DNA of 64,000 nucleotides from Nocardioides daeguensis (lineage in GTDB: Bacteria; Actinomycetota; Actinomycetes; Propionibacteriales; Nocardioidaceae). The translations under genes and the position numbers were made by a program. The notes under the pieces were generated by a model, which did no database searches, had not been told where the DNA came from, and worked only from the letters and a program-made list of their open reading frames with translations. Positions 7,972-15,556 of this stretch are shown piece after piece. The stretch covers positions 1-64,000 of the forward strand of contig NZ_JAHTKU010000025.1 in assembly GCF_019192965.1 (NCBI RefSeq). Reading direction: 5' to 3'. Position 1 is the first letter of the stretch. Each line of letters starts with the position of its first letter.

Positions 7972-8680
7972 CGCCTCCGAGGATAGTCGAGGTCGTCGCG
8001 TCGGCCACGACCGCATCGGTCGCCTCCGCGATGATCGACTCCATCGCCGCCCGGGCCGCGACGGCGTCGCCGGCACGGACGGCGCGGGCGACCTCGACGT
8101 GCAGGTCGATCGCCTCGCCCTTGGGCCTGGTCGGCATCAGGTGGTGGTGGGTCCGGCCGGCGAGCACCTCCGCGACCACGCCGTCGAGCGCGGCCAGCAT
8201 CTCGTTGCCCGACGCCTCCAGCAGCACCCGGTGGAAGGCGATGTCGGCGGCCAGGAACGCCTCGAGGTCGCCGGCGCGCCCGTGCACCACCATGTCGCCG
8301 ACCGCCGCGGTCAGGGCGCCGCACTGCTCCGGGGTCGCGCGCACGGCGGCCAGCCCCGCGGCGACCGGCTCGAACCCGCTGCGCAGCTCGCCCAGCGAGC
8401 GCAGCTGGGCGGCGCGGTCCTCGGAGTCGAGCCGCCAGCGGATCAGGCGCGGGTCGAAGACCTGCCACCGGGTGCGGGGCTGGACCGTCAGGCCGACCCG
8501 GCGGCGCGAGGCGACCATGCCCATCGAGGCCAGCACCCGGACCGCCTCGCGGGAGACCGAGCGGCTGACGTCGTACTCGGTGTCGATGTCGTCGAGGGTC
8601 AGCACCGCGCCTGCGGCGAGCTCGCCGCCGACGATCCGGCGGCCCAGGGCGTCGAGGACGTCGTCGTGCAGCGCGGCCAC
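7955..8680 (-). CDS. FadR-type GntR-family regulator, probable gluconate repressor
   Basis: About 241 residues. An N-terminal winged HTH (LHDDVLDALGRRIVGGELAAG; VSRSVSREAVRVLASMGMV) is followed by an FCD ligand domain with the metal-binding pattern D-x3-H-x3-L (DIAFHRVLLEASGN), HHHLMPTRP and later His residues. Divergence from gntK implies it controls gluconate use. I use the GTG at 8680, which has GGAGG five bases upstream; TTG 8695 and GTG 8686 are in frame. The inducer is inferred from context. Confidence 0.8.
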   Translation of the reverse strand: MAALHDDVLDALGRRIVGGELAAGAVLTLDDIDTEYDVSRSVSREAVRVLASMGMVASRRRVGLTVQPRTRWQVFDPRLIRWRLDSEDRAAQLRSLGELRSGFEPVAAGLAAVRATPEQCGALTAAVGDMVVHGRAGDLEAFLAADIAFHRVLLEASGNEMLAALDGVVAEVLAGRTHHHLMPTRPKGEAIDLHVEVARAVRAGDAVAARAAMESIIAEATDAVVADATTSTILGGDGEHA

Positions 8681-8695
8681 GGCCACCTCCGGCAA

Positions 8696-8724
8696 AAGAT
8701 CAGATTTATTTCGGAATGGATCTT
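8696..8724. promoter_or_regulatory. Candidate operator between the FadR-type gene and gntK
   Basis: The 100-bp divergent gap is strikingly AT-rich for this genome. AAGATC (8696-8701) and GATCTT (8719-8724) form an inverted repeat across 17 bp, next to TTGTTAAAAG (8723-8732). A -35-like TTGTTA with CACACT 18 bp further on could serve gntK. The symmetry and location suit the regulator's own site. Confidence 0.4.
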
Positions 8725-8783
8725 GTTAAAAGCAGATTAATGCATGCACACTGTGACGGCCAGCACACCACTCGGAGGTTCCC

Positions 8784-9347
8784 ATGAGCAGTACCCACGC
8801 CGACGGTAGGCCGCCCGCGCTCCTGGTCGTGATGGGGGTCTCCGGCTCGGGCAAGTCGACCGTCGGGGCCGCCATCGCCCACCGGCTCGGCGTCGCGTTC
8901 GGCGACGCCGACGACTTCCACCCACCGGCCAACATCGCGAAGATGACCGCCGGCATCCCGCTCGACGACGACGACCGGATCCCGTGGCTCGAGGCCATCG
9001 GCCGCTGGCTCGCCGGCCACGACGAGCGGGGCGGCGTGATCAGCTGCTCGGCGCTCAAGGTGGCCTACCGCGACCGGCTCCGCGCGCACGCGCCGCGGGT
9101 CGCGTTCGTCCACCTGCACGGCACTCGCGAGGTCATCGCGCGGCGCCAGGCCAGCCGTCCGGGCCACTTCATGCCCGCGTCCTTGCTCGACTCGCAGTTC
9201 GACACCCTCGAACCGCTCGGGCCCGACGAGGCCGGTCTCGTCATCGACGTCGACCAGCCGGTCGACGCCATCGTCCAGGAGTACGTCCGGCGCTCCGCCG
9301 GTCCGTCCGGCGGCCCGTCCGCCGCTCCGTCCACCCGCCAGGCCTGA
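8784..9347 (+). CDS. gntK: Gluconokinase
   Basis: 187 residues. P-loop kinase with GVSGSGKS at residues 18-25, then FGDADDFHPPANIAKM (gluconate-binding signature) and GIPLDDDDRIPWLEAIG, CSALKVAYRDRLR, FVHLHGTREVI, and RPGHFMPASLLDSQFDTLE. It phosphorylates D-gluconate to 6-phosphogluconate for the pentose phosphate pathway. SD GGAGG lies 7 bases before the ATG. The C-terminal Gly/Pro/Ser tail is dispensable low complexity. Its expected partner permease, downstream, is broken. Confidence 0.93.
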   Translation: MSSTHADGRPPALLVVMGVSGSGKSTVGAAIAHRLGVAFGDADDFHPPANIAKMTAGIPLDDDDRIPWLEAIGRWLAGHDERGGVISCSALKVAYRDRLRAHAPRVAFVHLHGTREVIARRQASRPGHFMPASLLDSQFDTLEPLGPDEAGLVIDVDQPVDAIVQEYVRRSAGPSGGPSAAPSTRQA

Positions 9348-9355
9348 GGAGCCCC

Positions 9356-10009
9356 ATGTCCGTCCCGCTCATCGCCGCCGGCACCGACCTCGTCGAGCCG
9401 GTCGCCTCCGAGGGCCGCCTGGTGCTCGCCGCCCTGCTCGGCATCGGCGTCATCGTCGTCCTCATCATCGCCGCGAAGGTGCACCCCTTCCTCGCGCTGA
9501 CCGGCGGCGCACTCACCGTCGGCGTGGTCGCCGGGGTCGACGTCGAGACCGCGATCGCCAGCTACACCACGGGCTTCGGTGCGACCGCCGCCGGCGTCGG
9601 CATCCTGATCGCGCTCGGCGCGATGTTCGGCAAGCTGCTCGCCGACAGCGGCGGCGCCGACCAGATCGTCGACACGATCATCGGCCACGCCTCGCCGCGC
9701 GCGCTGCCCTGGGCGATGGCGGTCGTCGGCGCCTGCGACGCGGTTCGCGGTCTGCTGGCCGGTCGAGCCCCACGACGCGGCGGCCGCCCACCGGTGGACC
9801 CAACGGGCGCTGAGCCTGGCGGGCAAGGGCATCCTCCCCGCCCTGCCCGTCCTCGACTGCCGGACCTACCGCACCGAGATCTGGCTGCACGCCGAGCCGG
9901 TCATGCGCCGGCAGCTGGCTCAGGAGCTCCTCCAGCCCCTGCTGGAGGAGAGCCCCAACTCCCGCGAGATCCTGTCCGAGACGCTGCTGGTGTGGCTGGA
10001 GACGCGTGA
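9356..10009 (+). pseudogene. gntP: Truncated gluconate permease gntP fused out of frame to foreign sequence
   Basis: The first ~125 codons encode the start of a GntP-type gluconate:H+ symporter: two or three membrane segments (LVLAALLGIGVIVVLIIAA; FLALTGGALTVGVVAG), then TTGFGATAAGVGILIALGAMFG and GGADQIVDTIIGHASPRALPWAMAVVGA. GntP is normally about 450 residues with 12 or more helices. After about 9733 the protein becomes unrelated Arg/Pro-rich sequence to a stop at 10007-10009. At the same place the other frame becomes a PucR-type regulator, so the permease was cut by a deletion and is not functional. Confidence 0.8.
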
Positions 10010-10214
10010 CAGCGCGCCGGCGATCGCGGCCCGGTTGGGCGTCCACCCACAGACCGTGCGCTATCGCTGGCGGCGGATCAACCAGCTGTTCGGCGAGGCG
10101 CTGCACGACCCGGAGTACGTCATCCAGCTCACCCTCGTGCTCAAGGCCAGCATCGCGCTGTGGATCGCGGGTGACCAGAGCGACTTCGAACGGTACTCGG
10201 AGCGTGGCGAGTGA
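9744..10214 (+). pseudogene. 3' fragment of a PucR-type HTH regulator
   Basis: Reading in the frame of the stop at 10212-10214, the sequence from about 9744 gives FAVCWPVEPHDAAAAHRW and onward into a typical PucR C-terminal HTH: LLVWLETRDSAPAIAARLG and VHPQTVRYRWRRINQLFG, then LTLVLKASIALW. The N-terminal sensory part is missing because the frame runs directly into gntP. An ATG at 9903 could give a 103-residue HTH-only product, so residual DNA binding is not excluded. It ends in a GTGA overlap with the next gene. Confidence 0.75.
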
Positions 10215-11209
10215 CTGTCGTCGTCCTGCTTCTCGTGCTGCTGCCTGCGTTCGTCGGCCTGCTGCCGTGGGCTGCGTGGTGGGCCATGCGGCGTTCCCGG
10301 CGCGACGGTGTCGACTTCCCGGACCTGGCGGCGCTGCGCACCGCCGGCCGGGTCGACACGGTCGTCCTCGACCGCTGGGGCACCGTCACGACCGGAGAGC
10401 TCGTGGTGACCGACATCGATCCCGTCGAGGAGGGCAACGAACGCAACCTGAAGTGGTTCGCGGCCGCCCTGCAGCACGCGGTCGAGGGCGACCCCGTCGC
10501 CCGGGCCATCGCGCGGCTCGCCGGCCCGGGAAAGCTCACCGACGTCGAGCTCGTCGCCGGACGGGGAACCAGCGGCGCGGTGGACCGTCACCCGGTTCGG
10601 GTGGGAGCTCCCGCGTGGCTCGGGATGGAGACGCGTGACGGACTCGGGGAGACCGTCGGGGTCGAGGTCGACCATCGTCCGTTCGGCTACCTGACGGTGA
10701 GCGACCAGGTCCGACCCGACGCCCCCTTGGCGGTCGCGCGCCTGCGAGCAGCGGGCGTCGAGCCGATCCTCCTGTCCGACGCCGACGTGCTGGACACCGA
10801 GCACCTGGCGCAGGCCTGCGGCATCGACAAGTGGATCCGGGGTGAGGAGGCAGCGGAGCGGGAGCAAGCGGTCCGTGACCAGCGAGGTGGAGCGCACTGC
10901 GTCGCCGTGGTCGCACGCGGCCAGGACAATGCCGAGATCCTGGCGTCGGCAGACCTGGCGTTCAGCGAGGCGGGTCGCGGCGTGCGGATGGTCGACCTCG
11001 ACGTCCAGCGCGTCGCCCGAGCCCTGGAGGTCGCCCGCGGGATTCCGTCGGCCTCCCTGCGGGTTCGTGCGACCGGCCTCGTCGCCTCGGGCATCGGCGG
11101 ATCGTGGGGCCTCGTCGACGGGCTCAGCCTGGTCGCGGCAGGGGCGGTCCTGGTCGTCGGCTGCCTCGCGGTGGTGACCGTGGCGTGGTCTGCCGGCCGA
11201 CGCGCCTGA
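10211..11209 (+). CDS. P-type-ATPase-like pseudoenzyme (HAD domain with membrane anchors)
   Basis: 332 residues. One N-terminal membrane helix (VVVLLLVLLPAFVGLLPWAAWW), a soluble part that follows the P- and N-domain order of heavy-metal P-type ATPases, and a C-terminal helix. The phosphorylation motif DKTGT is DRWGT (VVLDRWGTVTTGELVV), the LADPLRP block is VSDQVRP, the TGD block is LSDAD, and GDGxNDAP is ARGQDNAE. There is no transport helix bundle and no TGE actuator domain. Asp is kept, but several catalytic residues are lost, so it is probably non-transporting. The start GTG overlaps the PucR-fragment stop. Confidence 0.6.
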   Translation: MTVVVLLLVLLPAFVGLLPWAAWWAMRRSRRDGVDFPDLAALRTAGRVDTVVLDRWGTVTTGELVVTDIDPVEEGNERNLKWFAAALQHAVEGDPVARAIARLAGPGKLTDVELVAGRGTSGAVDRHPVRVGAPAWLGMETRDGLGETVGVEVDHRPFGYLTVSDQVRPDAPLAVARLRAAGVEPILLSDADVLDTEHLAQACGIDKWIRGEEAAEREQAVRDQRGGAHCVAVVARGQDNAEILASADLAFSEAGRGVRMVDLDVQRVARALEVARGIPSASLRVRATGLVASGIGGSWGLVDGLSLVAAGAVLVVGCLAVVTVAWSAGRRA

Positions 11210-11235
11210 GGACCTCCCTCGGTAGGGTCGCGGGC

Positions 11236-11886
11236 ATGACGGACGGTCCCGGAACCCGCCGCCAGCGCTTCTTCGCGCGCTGGTACCCCGACCTGATGCA
11301 GCGCTCGGAGGACGCCGGCCAGGCGGCGATCCGCGCCCGGCACCTCGCGCGGGCGCACGGCCGGGTGCTCGACCTCGGCACCGGCAACGGGTTCTCGGTC
11401 CCGCACTACGCCGCCGCCGTCACCGAGCTGGTCATGGTCGAGCCCAATCCCGGACTGCGCAAGCAGCTCCAGCGCCGTACCGCCGACGTCCGGGCCCGGG
11501 CCTGGCAGATCCGCGACGCCGACGCCTACGCGTTGCCGTTCGAGGACGCGTCCTTCGACACGGTGTCGGCCTCGCTCGTCTTCTGCTCCCTCGACCGGCC
11601 CGAGGCGGCGCTCGCCGAGCTCGCCCGGGTGACCAAGCCGGGCGGCAGCTTCTTGTTCCACGAGCACGTCCGCGGCACCGGGCTGCTCCGGGTGCTGCAC
11701 GAGGTCGTCACGCCGCTGCAGGTGCGCATCGCCGACGGCTGCCGTCCCAACCGCGACTTCCTCGGCCTGCTCGGGCGCTCGCCGTTCGACCTCGCCGAGG
11801 TCGAGCACCTGCGGATGCCCGGCCCCCCGGCCCGGGTCGCCCCCATGGTCGTGGGCGTCGCCGTCCGAGGGGCCGAGCGCTTGTAA
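11236..11886 (+). CDS. Class I SAM-dependent methyltransferase
   Basis: 216 residues. Motif I is VLDLGTGNGFSVPHY, motif II ends in MVEPN, and then DADAYALPFEDASFDTVSASLVFCSL and LAELARVTKPGGSFLFHEHV. This is the Methyltransf_11 type (UbiE/PhcB-like small-molecule methyltransferases); the substrate is unknown. The stop TAA (11884-11886) is inside the left arm of the large palindrome at 11877-12089, so the C-terminal residues ERL may be set by that element. Confidence 0.82.
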   Translation: MTDGPGTRRQRFFARWYPDLMQRSEDAGQAAIRARHLARAHGRVLDLGTGNGFSVPHYAAAVTELVMVEPNPGLRKQLQRRTADVRARAWQIRDADAYALPFEDASFDTVSASLVFCSLDRPEAALAELARVTKPGGSFLFHEHVRGTGLLRVLHEVVTPLQVRIADGCRPNRDFLGLLGRSPFDLAEVEHLRMPGPPARVAPMVVGVAVRGAERL

Positions 11887-12089
11887 CTAAGGGTTACAGC
11901 GCGAAATTCGGTGTCGCATCGCCCGGGTAGTAGCCACAGCGCCCGGGTAGTTGCGCCGTCGCCGGGTGTCGCGGCGTGGCGACAGGTGCACCGTTCGAGC
12001 AGTCGGCGAACCGGACTACCCGGGTGCTGCGGTCACTACCTCGGCGCTGTTGCACCGGTTTTCGTGCTGTAACCCTTAGTTACAAGCGC
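11877..12089. mobile_element. 213-bp near-perfect palindrome, MITE-like, between convergent genes
   Basis: The outer 24 bp (11877-11900 and 12066-12089) are perfect inverted copies. An ungapped alignment of the left half with the reverse complement of the right half keeps about 63 of the first 79 positions. Each arm contains a smaller palindrome TGTAAC-N5-GTTACA. Inside the left half CGCCCGGGTAGT is repeated 20 bp apart (11920 and 11940 areas). Both flanking genes end within the arms. No transposase or clear target duplication is visible; it could instead be a large terminator. Confidence 0.7.
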
Positions 12090-12693
12090 CCGAGGCCCCG
12101 ATGACGCCGGCGGCGAGGGCCACCTCGCGGTAGGCCGCGGCCAGGGAGGCGACGGTCTCGTGGGCGTTGAGCCCGCTCGGGTTGGGCACCACCCACAGCT
12201 GGGCGCCGGACCACAGGTCGTCGATGGTGTCCGGCTGCCGGCCGGGCACGGCCCGGGGCAGCCCGAAGGCGGTGCGGTACGCCGTGATCCCGGCGATCGC
12301 CACGACCCTCGGACGTTCCCGCGCCACCAGCTCGACCAGCTGCTGACCACCGGCCTTCAGCTCCTCGGCCGAGAGCTCGGAGGCCTTCGCGGTCGCGCGG
12401 TGCACGACGTTGCTGATCCCGATGCCCCGCTCGCGCATCATCGTCCGCTCGACATCACTCATCCCGTCGGCGGGGTCGACCGGCTCCGTGATCACCCCGC
12501 CCAGCAGCAGCGCCGGGTAGAAGCGGTTGCCCGGGTGGGCGAAGTGGGTCTGCGTCGCCGCGGTCCACAGCCCCGGGTTGATGCCGACGAACAACAGCTT
12601 GAGCACCTGGCCCGGCGCGTTCGGCAGCAGGTCGGGAACCACGGCGTCGCGGTAGGACTCCAGCTCGGCTCGGGAGAAGGTACGACGCACCAC
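12076..12693 (-). CDS. mug: Mismatch-specific uracil-DNA glycosylase (Mug family)
   Basis: 205 residues. The active-site motif is LLFVGINPGLWTA (GINPG, Mug/TDG class), followed by HFAHPGNRFYPAL, GIGISNVVHRATAKASEL and the intercalation motif VVPNPSGLNAH. Enzymes of this family excise uracil or ethenocytosine from mismatched or damaged pairs. The last codons and the TAA stop lie inside the right arm of the palindrome at 12066-12089. It is divergent from the DNA methyltransferase gene with only 25 bp between starts. Confidence 0.88.
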   Translation of the reverse strand: MVRRTFSRAELESYRDAVVPDLLPNAPGQVLKLLFVGINPGLWTAATQTHFAHPGNRFYPALLLGGVITEPVDPADGMSDVERTMMRERGIGISNVVHRATAKASELSAEELKAGGQQLVELVARERPRVVAIAGITAYRTAFGLPRAVPGRQPDTIDDLWSGAQLWVVPNPSGLNAHETVASLAAAYREVALAAGVIGASGACN

Positions 12694-12718
12694 GCACCGA
12701 GCCTGTCACGATGAGGCC

Positions 12719-13900
12719 GTGCCGAACGAGCCGGGACCGTGGAACACCTTCGTCGAGGGCGACAACCTCGACGTCCTGGCCCGGCTGCCCGACGCGTCGT
12801 ACGACCTGATCTACCTCGACCCGCCCTACAACACGGGCAACGACTTCGCCTACCACGACGACTTCAAGGGCAAGCGGGGCGCGGGTGCGGCCGGCCGGCA
12901 CGCCGCCTGGGTGGCCTACCTGCGGCCGCGGATCGAGGCCGGGCACCGGGTGCTGGCCGAGACCGGCGCGCTCTTCGTCAGCATCGACGACCACGAGGTC
13001 GCCCACCTGCGGCTGCTCCTCGACGACGTGTACGGCGAGGCGAACTTCCTCGCGCAGGTCGTGGTCAACCTCAACCCGAAGGGACGCCAGCTGGGCAAGG
13101 GGTTCGCCACCTCGCACGAGTACCTCCTCGTCTACGCGAAGGACGCCGCCCGCTGCGTGCTCGACGCGACCTCGGCGACCACGGTCGTCGAGGCCGACTT
13201 CCCGCTCGAGGCGGCCGACGGGCGGCGCTACCGCCGGCTGCCGCTGCGCAACACCAACAAGAGGTTCAACCCGCTCTCCACCCCGACCCTGCACTTCCCG
13301 GTCTGGGGCGACCCGGCGACCGGGCAGGTCGCGACGGAGCCGTTCCCGGGCGCGGTCGAGATCAAGCCCGTCTTCGGTGACGGTACGCCGGCGGTGTGGC
13401 GGTGGTCCCGGCCACGGATCGACGAGCGGCCCGACGACCTGGAGTGCCGCCTGGTACGGGGGGCGCGGGGTGAGCGGGTCGACGTCTACCAGCGCGACTG
13501 GCGCCACCCCGTCGGCGGCCGCCGCAAGAAGCTGCCGACGATCTGGCTCGCTGAGGAGGTCGGCTCCACCGACACCGCGGTCGCCGAGCTCAAGGAGCTG
13601 CTCGGCCACGTCTTCGAGTCGCCGAAGCCGACCGGTCTCCTGCTGCGGGTGCTCGGCACCATGCCGGACGACGCCCGGGTGCTCGACTACTTCGCGGGCA
13701 GCGGCACCACCGGCCACGCGGTCGCGCTCGCCAACGCGGCCGACGGGGGGCGTCGTACCTGCCTGTCGGTCAACTCCGCCGAGCCCACCCGCCCCGGCTC
13801 CAACGCCGAGCGCGCCGGCCACCCGACCGTCTCGTCCGTGACCAGGGCGCGGCTGCAGGCCGTTGCCGAACGGGTCGGCGGTGGGTTCACCGAGCTGTGA
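12719..13900 (+). CDS. Orphan site-specific DNA methyltransferase (N6-adenine or N4-cytosine, beta order)
   Basis: 393 residues. Motif IV comes first (YLDPPYNTG, DPPY at residues 34-37) and the SAM motif last (YFAGSGTTGHAV, about residue 325), the beta-class order seen in Type III Mod proteins. The middle region would hold target recognition. No restriction subunit is nearby. The GTG start at 12719 follows AGG closely. The C-terminal text with SVNSAEPTRPGSNAERAG matches the family's catalytic-end loops. The target sequence cannot be predicted. Confidence 0.85.
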   Translation: MPNEPGPWNTFVEGDNLDVLARLPDASYDLIYLDPPYNTGNDFAYHDDFKGKRGAGAAGRHAAWVAYLRPRIEAGHRVLAETGALFVSIDDHEVAHLRLLLDDVYGEANFLAQVVVNLNPKGRQLGKGFATSHEYLLVYAKDAARCVLDATSATTVVEADFPLEAADGRRYRRLPLRNTNKRFNPLSTPTLHFPVWGDPATGQVATEPFPGAVEIKPVFGDGTPAVWRWSRPRIDERPDDLECRLVRGARGERVDVYQRDWRHPVGGRRKKLPTIWLAEEVGSTDTAVAELKELLGHVFESPKPTGLLLRVLGTMPDDARVLDYFAGSGTTGHAVALANAADGGRRTCLSVNSAEPTRPGSNAERAGHPTVSSVTRARLQAVAERVGGGFTEL

Positions 13901-13918
13901 CCGGAGGTCGAGGGACCC

Positions 13919-15403
13919 TCACGAGACCCCGGCGGCCTTCTCCAGCGCGGCCAGCTCGTCGTCGAGGAAGGTCAGCAGTCGCTGCAGGTGGGGCACCGTG
14001 CGGCGGCAGCCGGTGAGGCCGAAGCCCATGTTGCCGGCGTACGACGTGCAGGTGATGTTGAGCGCCATGCCGTTGATCGGGATGGAGACCGGGTAGGTGC
14101 CGACCAGCTGGGCGCCGTTCCAGTAGTGGGGGACCCGCGGGCCCGGCACGTTGCTGATGATCAGGTTGTACGGCGGCCGCACGATGCCCTGCATCTTCAG
14201 CATCGGCACCACGATCGAGGGCGCCATGCCGATGGCGCTCATCGCCACGATCTGCGCCGGGGTCATCGACGAGAGCGCCTCCTTGCCGTCCTTCATCGAC
14301 GCGGCGATCGTGCGCAGGCGATCGGCGGGGTCGGCCTTGTCGGTGGCCAGGCGCACCATCACCGAGCCGATCGCGTTGCCGCCGTCGCCCGGGTTGGCGG
14401 CGGCGGCGCTGGTCTGCCTGGCCTTCAGGCCCACCGGCACCATGGAGACCATCGACTGCTCGGGCAGGGCGTCGAGCTCGGTGAGGTAGGTCCGCATCGC
14501 ACCGCTGCACATGGCGAGGACCACGTCGTTGATGGTCGTGCCGCTGGCCTTGCCGACCCCGCGGATCCGCTCGATCGGCCAGTCCTGGGCGGCGAAGCGG
14601 CGCGCGCCGGTGATCGACTGGTTGAAGATCGTGCGAGGAGCGGCCAGCGAGACCGCGGACGTCTCGTTCTTCAGGCCCTTGCGCAGCGTCTTGACCAGCG
14701 CCATCGGCATGCCGGCGGCGTCGGCGCTGATCGAGAGCGCCGTGCGGAGGGTGTCGCCGGGCAGGTCGGCGAGGGTGCGCGCGGCCGTGGTCGCCGCATC
14801 GACGGCCGCGGCGGGCAGCGACTCGGCGCCCTCCTGCTCCCTCTCCTTGTCCGCGCGGCGCTTGCGGGCGGCGCCCTCGGCGAAGGGCGCCGGCATGCGG
14901 CGGCGATCGGGGTCGGAGGACAGGGTGCTCGCCATCAGCCGCATCGCCGAGATGCCGTCGACGAGCGAGTGGTGGAGCTTGGTGTACATCGCGACCCGGC
15001 CGTCGGCCAGGCCCTCGATCATGTGCATCTCCCACAGCGGCCGCTCCCACGCGAGCCGCGTGGAGTGCAGCCGGCCGACCAGCTCGAGCAGCTCGCGGAC
15101 CCGGCCGGGCTGGGGGAGCGCGCTGTGCCGCACGTGGTGCTCGATGTCGAACTGCTCGTCGTCGCGCCACACCAGCGTGCCGCCGGTCCGCACCGAGCGG
15201 TGGGGGTGCTTGAGGAACAGCGGCGCGATCCGCTCGGTGTCGCGCATCGACTCGAACATCGTGCGCACGTAGCCGGGCCCCGCGTCCGCGGGCGGCTCGA
15301 AGAGCTGCAGTCCGCCCACGTGCATCGGCATGTTGCGGTTCTCCGCGAGCAGGAACGCCGCGGAGGTCGGGTCGATCAAGCGGTTGCCGGGAACGGAGAC
15401 CAC
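13919..15403 (-). CDS. Wax ester synthase / diacylglycerol O-acyltransferase (WS/DGAT)
   Basis: 494 residues. The acyltransferase catalytic motif HHxxxDG is LHHSLVDG at residues 144-150. Other family marks are MHVGGLQLFEP near the start, INDVVLAMCSGAMRTYL, and YNLIISNVPGP toward the C-terminus. It transfers acyl-CoA to fatty alcohols or diacylglycerol to make storage lipid. GTG 15403 is used: AAGGGG lies 8 bases upstream and the family begins at this point. The same frame stays open far upstream only because of the high GC content. Confidence 0.9.
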   Translation of the reverse strand: MVSVPGNRLIDPTSAAFLLAENRNMPMHVGGLQLFEPPADAGPGYVRTMFESMRDTERIAPLFLKHPHRSVRTGGTLVWRDDEQFDIEHHVRHSALPQPGRVRELLELVGRLHSTRLAWERPLWEMHMIEGLADGRVAMYTKLHHSLVDGISAMRLMASTLSSDPDRRRMPAPFAEGAARKRRADKEREQEGAESLPAAAVDAATTAARTLADLPGDTLRTALSISADAAGMPMALVKTLRKGLKNETSAVSLAAPRTIFNQSITGARRFAAQDWPIERIRGVGKASGTTINDVVLAMCSGAMRTYLTELDALPEQSMVSMVPVGLKARQTSAAAANPGDGGNAIGSVMVRLATDKADPADRLRTIAASMKDGKEALSSMTPAQIVAMSAIGMAPSIVVPMLKMQGIVRPPYNLIISNVPGPRVPHYWNGAQLVGTYPVSIPINGMALNITCTSYAGNMGFGLTGCRRTVPHLQRLLTFLDDELAALEKAAGVS

Positions 15404-15556
15404 GGGAGCAGCCCCTTTCGTCGCAGGAGGGTCCCGATCCTTGCGTGTCGTGACGGTCGCCACAAGCGGCCCGGATCTGGTGGGGGCAGGCGTGGGCGGC
15501 GGTACGGCGGGGTAGGAGCGCCTGCGGCTGAGCAGCGAGCAGAGGGGGAACGGGCC

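Noticed and set aside
9903..10214. Short ORF considered as an intact small HTH protein
   Set aside because: The same frame continues upstream with clear PucR sequence to about 9744, so it is better read as a truncated gene, though a product from the ATG is possible.
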